From: Candidatus Bathyarchaeota archaeon
GTDB taxonomy: Archaea; Thermoproteota; Bathyarchaeia; Bathyarchaeales; DTEX01
Direction of reading: 5' to 3'
Length of the DNA stretch: 64,000 nucleotides
NCBI GenBank assembly: GCA_018396635.1
Contig: JAGTQE010000001.1
Span: 124,001 to 188,000, forward strand
Shown here: in pieces, positions 58,589 to 64,000 of the stretch
Numbering within the stretch: the stretch's first letter is position 1
How the letters are laid out: every line of letters begins with the position of its first letter
Position numbers and translations under genes: made by a program
Notes under the pieces: model-generated
What the model was told of the DNA's origin: nothing
The model's database searches: none
The model's input: the letters and a program-made list of their open reading frames with translations, nothing else

Positions 58589-59065
58589 ATGTTTAGTAAA
58601 GAGTTCATTCTTGAGCGGATAAGGAAGATAGCCGACTATCAGTTTGGTAGGGGTATAGGAGAAAATCTATTTCCCGATGATGTTGAAATAATCTTCTCTA
58701 AGAGAACTGGCAGGATAAGGCATATTTATCTAAATAGCGTTCTCCTAGCAACCCTGAACCCAGTGACAGGACTATTCTCGCTGACAATTGAGGGGGCTAG
58801 AAGGGTCTTCTCATCAATGAGCGCTAAGCGCCTATGGGTTAAGATTAGCAGTGATGCCGTGCAGTTTGTTGAGAGGGGAGGAGATGTCTTCGCTAAACAT
58901 GTGATCGACTCAGACGATGAGATTCGCCCGGGAGAGGAGGTCATAATTATAAGCGATTGTGGGGAGATAGTTGCTGTCGGTAGGGCGGTTCTCTCCGGAA
59001 CGGAGATGAGGGCTTTCAAGAGGGGGGTTGCGGTGAAGGTTCGTAGAGGTAGAAGCGAAAAGTAA
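58589..59065 (+). CDS. PUA-domain protein (archaeosine-TGT C-terminal-like)
   Basis: KIRKIADYQFGRGIGENLFPDDVEI-type N-terminus, WVKISSDAVQFVERGGDVFAKHVIDSDDEIRPGEEVIII PUA. Confidence 0.87.
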   Translation: MFSKEFILERIRKIADYQFGRGIGENLFPDDVEIIFSKRTGRIRHIYLNSVLLATLNPVTGLFSLTIEGARRVFSSMSAKRLWVKISSDAVQFVERGGDVFAKHVIDSDDEIRPGEEVIIISDCGEIVAVGRAVLSGTEMRAFKRGVAVKVRRGRSEK

Positions 59066-59113
59066 AAAGGTGCAAGAGACAAATATTATAGGTGATTTGC
59101 GAGGTTTAATGCT

Positions 59114-59455
59114 ATGCGCAAAATAAGCCCACGAGAAGCTAAAAGGCTCATGCAGCGTATGGGTTTAAATATGACAACGCTTGATGTAAGTGAGGTGATT
59201 CTGAAGGCTTGTGACAAGGAGATAATAATTGAGAACCCTGAAGTTACTGTTTTAGATGTCCAGGGACAGAAGATATTTCAGGTGATGGGCGGGAAAATAT
59301 TTGAGAGAACAGTTAAGAGGAAGGTTACCATCCCTGAGGAGGATGTGCTCCTAGTCGCACAGCAGGCAAACGTGAGCCTTGAGGAGGCGAGGGCGGCTCT
59401 CGAGCAGACTAACGGCGATCTGGCGCAAGCCATACTGCTTCTAAGCCAGAGATAA
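59114..59455 (+). CDS. nac: Nascent polypeptide-associated complex protein (alpha NAC)
   Basis: ISPREAKRLMQRMGLNMTTLDVSEVILKACDKEIIIENPEVTVLDVQGQKIFQV; C-terminal UBA VSLEEARAALEQTNGDLAQAILLL. Confidence 0.96.
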   Translation: MRKISPREAKRLMQRMGLNMTTLDVSEVILKACDKEIIIENPEVTVLDVQGQKIFQVMGGKIFERTVKRKVTIPEEDVLLVAQQANVSLEEARAALEQTNGDLAQAILLLSQR

Positions 59456-59486
59456 ACTGTTTAATGTAGCCCATAATCAATTAAGC

Positions 59487-59873
59487 TCAGATTTTAAGCG
59501 ACTCAATGTAGTGCTTTATCTTAATATAGGCTTCTTCAGGCAGTTCAACACTCAAAGTTATCTTCTCGAAGGGACATAGATCATCTCCACGCCTATTCAT
59601 TATCTCTGGAACAAGTTTCTCATATTCAGCCCTTATATGATGCTTGGCCAGAGCACTCAGTCCACTCCTGCTCATGGTGACTGCGTAAACTTCCTTGGCG
59701 CGGAGATAGGCTAGAAGTAGGGCGGCTGCTCTACCGACAATTTTATCAGCCACGGAGGAATAATATGCTGCTTCGCCTAACCCTTCTATAGCCTCTATCA
59801 GCCCAGCTAAACCTTGAAGGCTTGACTTAAAAATTACCTTTCTGCCCTTAACTATTATTAGAGACAAATCCAT
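59487..59873 (-). CDS. DUF1893-family protein
   Basis: VADKIVGRAAALLLAYLRAKEVYAVTMSRSGLSAL. Confidence 0.85.
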   Translation of the reverse strand: MDLSLIIVKGRKVIFKSSLQGLAGLIEAIEGLGEAAYYSSVADKIVGRAAALLLAYLRAKEVYAVTMSRSGLSALAKHHIRAEYEKLVPEIMNRRGDDLCPFEKITLSVELPEEAYIKIKHYIESLKI

Positions 59874-60001
59874 CTCCCTTAACTTCTGTTTTGCGATCTC
59901 AAGATCTGGCGAGCCTAATGTCCCTCACCCATATACTTATAGTATTTTGGGAAAGATATAAGTTAGGGAGAAACAGCCAATAAGGGTGTTGGGAGGCTAA
60001 C

Positions 60002-61090
60002 ATGTTGCCGGTATCTAGCCGTATAAATAAGATTAGGGATATTCTAGCCCAGAAGGGAATTGATGCCCTCCTGGTCTCCGATGAGAAGAACATCTATTAT
60101 CTTACGGGCTTTCCATGGGGATTTAGGCTCCTAATACCTCTAGACGGAGAGAGCACACTCTTCGTCCATTCAGTTAACTATGAGGCTGCTAAGTACGCTA
60201 TTAGGGATGCTGCTGGCTTGAGGATTGAATTGATAAGGGTTGGGGAGAAATGGGGTCAGAAAATTATTAGCGTGATAGGAGGGGGCGGATTTAAGGCTGT
60301 TGGCTTCGATAGGATTAGCGCAACTGAATACGCTAGGATAAGGGATAGTTTGAGGTCCCTCAACCTAGAGTGTTTAGAGGAAGCAATATGGTCTTTAAGG
60401 AAGGTTAAGGATGAGTTTGAGTTAACGCTTATAAGAAGGGCTGCTGAGTTAACGAGGAGAGGAATGATAAAGGCCTTCGAAGTAATAAGGCCGGGGCTTA
60501 TGGAGTGGGAAGTTGCCGCTGAGATAGAGTACGAGATGCGAAGGTTAGGCTCCAGCGGAGTCGCCTTCGACACAATAGTTTGCAGTGGGCCGGAGTCAGC
60601 GTTCCCGCATGGCGGCTTTGGCGAACGTAAGATTGAGGAGGGGGATCTTGTCGTGGTCGACATCGGCGCCAAGTACCGCGGTTACTGCGCGGATATGACA
60701 AGGACTTTTATTGTTGGAAAGCCGTCTGAGAAGCAGAAGGAACTATATGACATAGTTAGGAGGGCACAGAGATTAGCTATTAAACATGTGAGAAGCGGTG
60801 TAAGGGCGAAGGATATCGATGAGGCTGCTAGGGAGTATATTGCGGGCAGAGGGTACGGCGAATACTTCGTTCACAGCTTAGGTCACGGCGTGGGATTAGA
60901 TGTTCATGAACCCCCAACAATAGGCCCTACAAGTGAGGAAGTATTATCCTGCGGAAACATAATAACTATTGAGCCTGGAATTTATATACCGGGGTTTGGG
61001 GGCATACGTATAGAGGATACCGTTCTCGTGCTCGAGGATAAAGCCACAAATCTAACAGAGATAAGCGAAGGCGAAGAATTGATTAGCTGA
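60002..61090 (+). CDS. pepQ: Xaa-Pro dipeptidase/aminopeptidase (M24)
   Basis: LRKVKDEFELTLIRRAAELT, FDTIVCSGPESAFPHGGFGER, VVVDIGAKYRGYCADMTRTFIVG, HSLGHGVGLDVHEPP, ITIEPGIYIPGFGGIRIEDTVLV. Confidence 0.96.
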   Translation: MLPVSSRINKIRDILAQKGIDALLVSDEKNIYYLTGFPWGFRLLIPLDGESTLFVHSVNYEAAKYAIRDAAGLRIELIRVGEKWGQKIISVIGGGGFKAVGFDRISATEYARIRDSLRSLNLECLEEAIWSLRKVKDEFELTLIRRAAELTRRGMIKAFEVIRPGLMEWEVAAEIEYEMRRLGSSGVAFDTIVCSGPESAFPHGGFGERKIEEGDLVVVDIGAKYRGYCADMTRTFIVGKPSEKQKELYDIVRRAQRLAIKHVRSGVRAKDIDEAAREYIAGRGYGEYFVHSLGHGVGLDVHEPPTIGPTSEEVLSCGNIITIEPGIYIPGFGGIRIEDTVLVLEDKATNLTEISEGEELIS

Positions 61091-61107
61091 AAAATTTATC
61101 CCTTTTC

Positions 61108-61797
61108 TCATCGCTTCTTCAGGATTTTCCTAATTACGGGGCCGTTTGGGCTTGTCTCCTCAAATATTATGCACTGGAACTTGTATATTTTTGTTCCCTT
61201 AAGCAGCCAGCAGTCCGGTGGAAGCCCAGCTTTTAGGCAGCATTGGCATAGAAACTCCTCCTCATCCCAATTCCATTCAACTGGCACTTGAGGTAGGAGC
61301 AGCCCCTTATAGAAGCCTCTCTCAACTATCAAGCCATCCTCACCAACCTTTATTTTAAACGGATATTCTCTGGGAGAATCAACTTTAATGAGCTCCGGCT
61401 CAGTTAAAATGCTTACCTCAAAGACCACATGATCGAGCTCGCTTAGAGTCATTGGTGGGAAGCGCGGATCCCTAGTAGCTGACTCTACGGCGGCCTCTAT
61501 AACTGCTCTTATAAGCGGATAGACTGGGTACGGGAAACCTATGCATCCTCTAAGGCTCTTTTCCCCCTCCACTATGCTGTTTATTGTAACGAAAACGCCC
61601 CTCTTCTCGAAGAGATGTGGCGGAACATTCTCTGGCGGACTAATTATTTTACCATCCTTAAGATTTTCCTCAACCGCCCTCCTTGCGAGCTTAACTAAAA
61701 AGGCCCCCTCCTCATCTGTTAAATTAAGCACATTAAACCCTCCAGGATTCCATCCGTGAAAAAGGCTAAAATCTAATGGATTCCTCCTTAATGCCAT
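61108..61797 (-). CDS. AMMECR1-domain protein
   Basis: RGVFVTINSIVEGEKSLRGCIGFPYPVYPLIRAVIEAAVESATRDPRFPPM. Confidence 0.95.
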   Translation of the reverse strand: MALRRNPLDFSLFHGWNPGGFNVLNLTDEEGAFLVKLARRAVEENLKDGKIISPPENVPPHLFEKRGVFVTINSIVEGEKSLRGCIGFPYPVYPLIRAVIEAAVESATRDPRFPPMTLSELDHVVFEVSILTEPELIKVDSPREYPFKIKVGEDGLIVERGFYKGLLLPQVPVEWNWDEEEFLCQCCLKAGLPPDCWLLKGTKIYKFQCIIFEETSPNGPVIRKILKKR

Positions 61798-62377
61798 TCT
61801 TTGTTATTATCAAGATGTCTATTCCATCACCGCTCATAGCATCTCTACTTATGGCCGATTTTATCGCTCTTATAGCCAGATCCCTACCCTCCTCAACAGT
61901 CATCCCCTCCCTATACGACTCCTCCAGAACACCTATCGCTATCTCGGCTCCCGAGCCCACAGCGGCGTATTTATCGGGTATTGTTGAACCCAGAAGGTCG
62001 AGCACATATACTGAGGGGCCCTCTTCATCAACTCCGCCGATAATCGTTTCAGTTATATATGGCAGGAGCCTACTGCTGAATAGTAGATTTGACATAACTT
62101 TTGCTGCAGCCTTAACGCTTATCGGTCGCCCAGCCTCGATTTTAAATAGGTTGGCGTAAACGCTAACCTCGCGTACCAATATTTGCATATCTGAGACCAA
62201 GCCTGCACAAGCAGCGCCTATATGATCAGCTATCTTAAAGACTTTTTTCCCAACACGGCTAAGAACAAAATTACCATAGGACACTCTCTTCTCAGATGCT
62301 AGCACAACTCCGTCTGAGCAAACTATTCCAACAGTCGTCGCGCCTGGGATCGCGACATATTGACCCTGAATATCCAA
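61766..62377 (-). CDS. psmB: Proteasome beta subunit
   Basis: GATTVGIVCSDGVVLASEKRVSYGNFVLSRVGKKVFKIADHIGAACAGLVSDMQ, VGSGAEIAIGVLEESY. Confidence 0.96.
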   Translation of the reverse strand: MDIQGQYVAIPGATTVGIVCSDGVVLASEKRVSYGNFVLSRVGKKVFKIADHIGAACAGLVSDMQILVREVSVYANLFKIEAGRPISVKAAAKVMSNLLFSSRLLPYITETIIGGVDEEGPSVYVLDLLGSTIPDKYAAVGSGAEIAIGVLEESYREGMTVEEGRDLAIRAIKSAISRDAMSGDGIDILIITKNGIKEESIRF

Positions 62378-62456
62378 TTAAAGTCCTCTCCACCAATATC
62401 CATCAATTATTTCTCCTTAAATATTCATTTGCAACTCTATAAATATTACTGAAAGC

Positions 62457-62795
62457 CTAATAGATTATCTTATCATTAATCTCAACCCTGTAGCCCTTCA
62501 CTGGAACACCTTCCTCAATAAGCAGAGCCCTTCTGGCCTCAATCTCCTCTCTAGTCTCGCCAACTATCCGGCCATCAGACCTTACAACCCTATGGCATGG
62601 AATAAGCGGCGCAAGCGGATTTTTATGCAGAGCATTTCCAACAGCCCTAAAGGCCTTCGGCCTACCAATTTTTTCAGCTATGCGCTTATATGTGCTTACC
62701 TTTCCATGCGGTATCTCAAGCGTAGCCATTAAAACCATTTTCTCAAACTCTGTCCTTCCTTCTAATCGCTTAGAGATCTCCTCAAAACTTGTCAT
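62457..62795 (-). CDS. ogt: Methylated-DNA-protein cysteine methyltransferase
   Basis: IPHGKVSTYKRIAEKIGRPKAFRAVGNALHKNPLAPLIPCHRVVRSDG (PCHRV active site intact). Confidence 0.95.
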   Translation of the reverse strand: MTSFEEISKRLEGRTEFEKMVLMATLEIPHGKVSTYKRIAEKIGRPKAFRAVGNALHKNPLAPLIPCHRVVRSDGRIVGETREEIEARRALLIEEGVPVKGYRVEINDKIIY

Positions 62796-62899
62796 GCTGC
62801 ACCCGACTCACAGAAGCCATAAATATAGATTGATGCATCACAATAAAAAGCTTTAATTCTGTAGGAATGTAATGCCAAGTATAATGGGGTTGTAGGATT

Positions 62900-63439
62900 A
62901 TGAGTAGAAGGTTTTTTAGAGCTCTTTATGTTGGGCGCTTCCAACCATTCCATCTCGGACACCTTGAGGCTGTAAAATATATCCTCAATAATGCCGAAGA
63001 AATTATTATTCTCGTGGGCAGCGCTCAGGAGAGCCATACTCTTGAAAATCCATTCACTGCAGGTGAGAGAGTTTACATGATTAGATTAGCGCTTAACGAA
63101 ATTGGCGTCAACCCCAGCAAATACTATATTATTCCAGTGATAGACGTTAATGTGCATAGCTTATGGGTCTCACATGTATGCTCCTACACCCCGAAGTTTG
63201 ATGTAGTCTACTCTAATGAGCCCTTGACTAGACGCCTATTTATTGAGAGCGGCTTCAGAGTTGAGTCAATACCATTCTTTAGAAGAGAGATATACTCGGC
63301 AACTGAGATTAGACGGAGGATTCTATCCGACGCAAACTGGGAGGAGCTCCTACCAAGAAGCGTTGCAGCCTACATTAGGGAGATAGGTGGCATTGAGAGA
63401 CTTAAGGACTTAGCGAAGACCGATAAAGTAATACAATAA
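62900..63439 (+). CDS. nadM: Nicotinamide-nucleotide adenylyltransferase (archaeal NadM)
   Basis: RALYVGRFQPFHLGHLEAVKYIL, VGSAQESHTLENPFTAGERVYMI, SATEIRRRI. Confidence 0.95.
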   Translation: MSRRFFRALYVGRFQPFHLGHLEAVKYILNNAEEIIILVGSAQESHTLENPFTAGERVYMIRLALNEIGVNPSKYYIIPVIDVNVHSLWVSHVCSYTPKFDVVYSNEPLTRRLFIESGFRVESIPFFRREIYSATEIRRRILSDANWEELLPRSVAAYIREIGGIERLKDLAKTDKVIQ

Positions 63440-63465
63440 TACTATGATTATGATTAAGTATCTAA

Positions 63466-64000
63466 TCACCCTTCAGAGGATATCTGCGAAGATATTTCGA
63501 TGGATTTTTCTGTAGCCGCCTTTACAGCTTTTATGAATGCGTGCCTAATCGGGAAACCCTCAAGCTCAAGCAGTCCGCTTATCGTGACTCCTCCAGGGGT
63601 CACAACCATATCGCGTATCTGTGAGGGGGTCTTTCCTCCCTCAAGTATCAGTTTTCCGGTTCCAATCATTGCTTGAGCTGCTATCTTTAGGGATAACTCT
63701 CTATCTAAGCCAGCATATAGTCCGGCATATGTGAGCGCTTCAGCTATCAGCGCCAAGTATGCGGGGGCGCATCCGCTGAGAGCTGTTATGGCATCCATAT
63801 GCGACTCATCAATCATATATGGCTTTCCTAAAACGCTCAATATCTTAACAGCAACCTCAACATCTTCCTGACTAAGGTCTGGGCTTGGAGAGTATGCTAT
63901 AAAGGATTCGCTGACAATTAACGCTAGATTCGGCATAGTTCTAATAATCTTAGATTTTGGAGCCAGCTTTCTGAGAAAGCTTAGTGAAACTGCTGCAGCA
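63466..64000 (-). CDS. proC: Pyrroline-5-carboxylate reductase, truncated by the window end
   Basis: Open frame continues upstream of the listed Met: AAAVSLSFLRKLAPKSKIIRTMPNLALIVSES...SGCAPAYLALIAEALTYAGLYAGLDRELSLKIAAQAMIGTGKLI...VTPGGVTISGLLELE. Confidence 0.92.
   Translation of the reverse strand, partial: AAAVSLSFLRKLAPKSKIIRTMPNLALIVSESFIAYSPSPDLSQEDVEVAVKILSVLGKPYMIDESHMDAITALSGCAPAYLALIAEALTYAGLYAGLDRELSLKIAAQAMIGTGKLILEGGKTPSQIRDMVVTPGGVTISGLLELEGFPIRHAFIKAVKAATEKSIEISSQISSEG

Noticed and set aside
1-64000. CRISPR arrays, IS elements, prophage or toxin-antitoxin loci
   Set aside because: No regularly spaced repeats, recognisable transposase, integrase or phage structural proteins were found.

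Overview
This 64 kb window is ordinary, gene-dense archaeal chromosome. Gene content (RpoK, TFE, MBF1, NAC, proteasome, Hjc, archaeal L3-L4-L23-L2 order, Trm56) suggests a TACK/Bathyarchaeia-like archaeon, but the lineage is inference. It opens with the start of the S10-type ribosomal operon on the minus strand and closes with a truncated proC. In between are NAD, thiamine and proline biosynthesis genes, a glycogen/glucan cluster (two GT4s, GH57, galT), an HdrA-MvhD fusion with a polyferredoxin, tandem URO-D-family methyltransferases with a corrinoid protein, several glycan-degradation genes, a membrane pyrophosphatase, a 5S rRNA and one tRNA. No CRISPR array, intact IS element or prophage was recognised. 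The best non-coding observation is tRNA-Trp(CCA) on the minus strand at 50793-50974. It is interrupted by two introns, at 28/29 and 37/38. The 60-nt canonical intron carries D'/C' boxes and guides that fit the N+5 rule for positions 39 and, with a degenerate D box, 34. Other leads are a putative lipS1/lipS2 pair, a deoxyhypusine synthase/HDAC pair, a stand-alone RAM domain coupled to a small HTH/zinc protein, an HTH-PD-(D/E)XK nuclease next to Hjc, and short leader-like ORFs ahead of the corrinoid protein gene. All family calls come from reading motifs; no database search was run.
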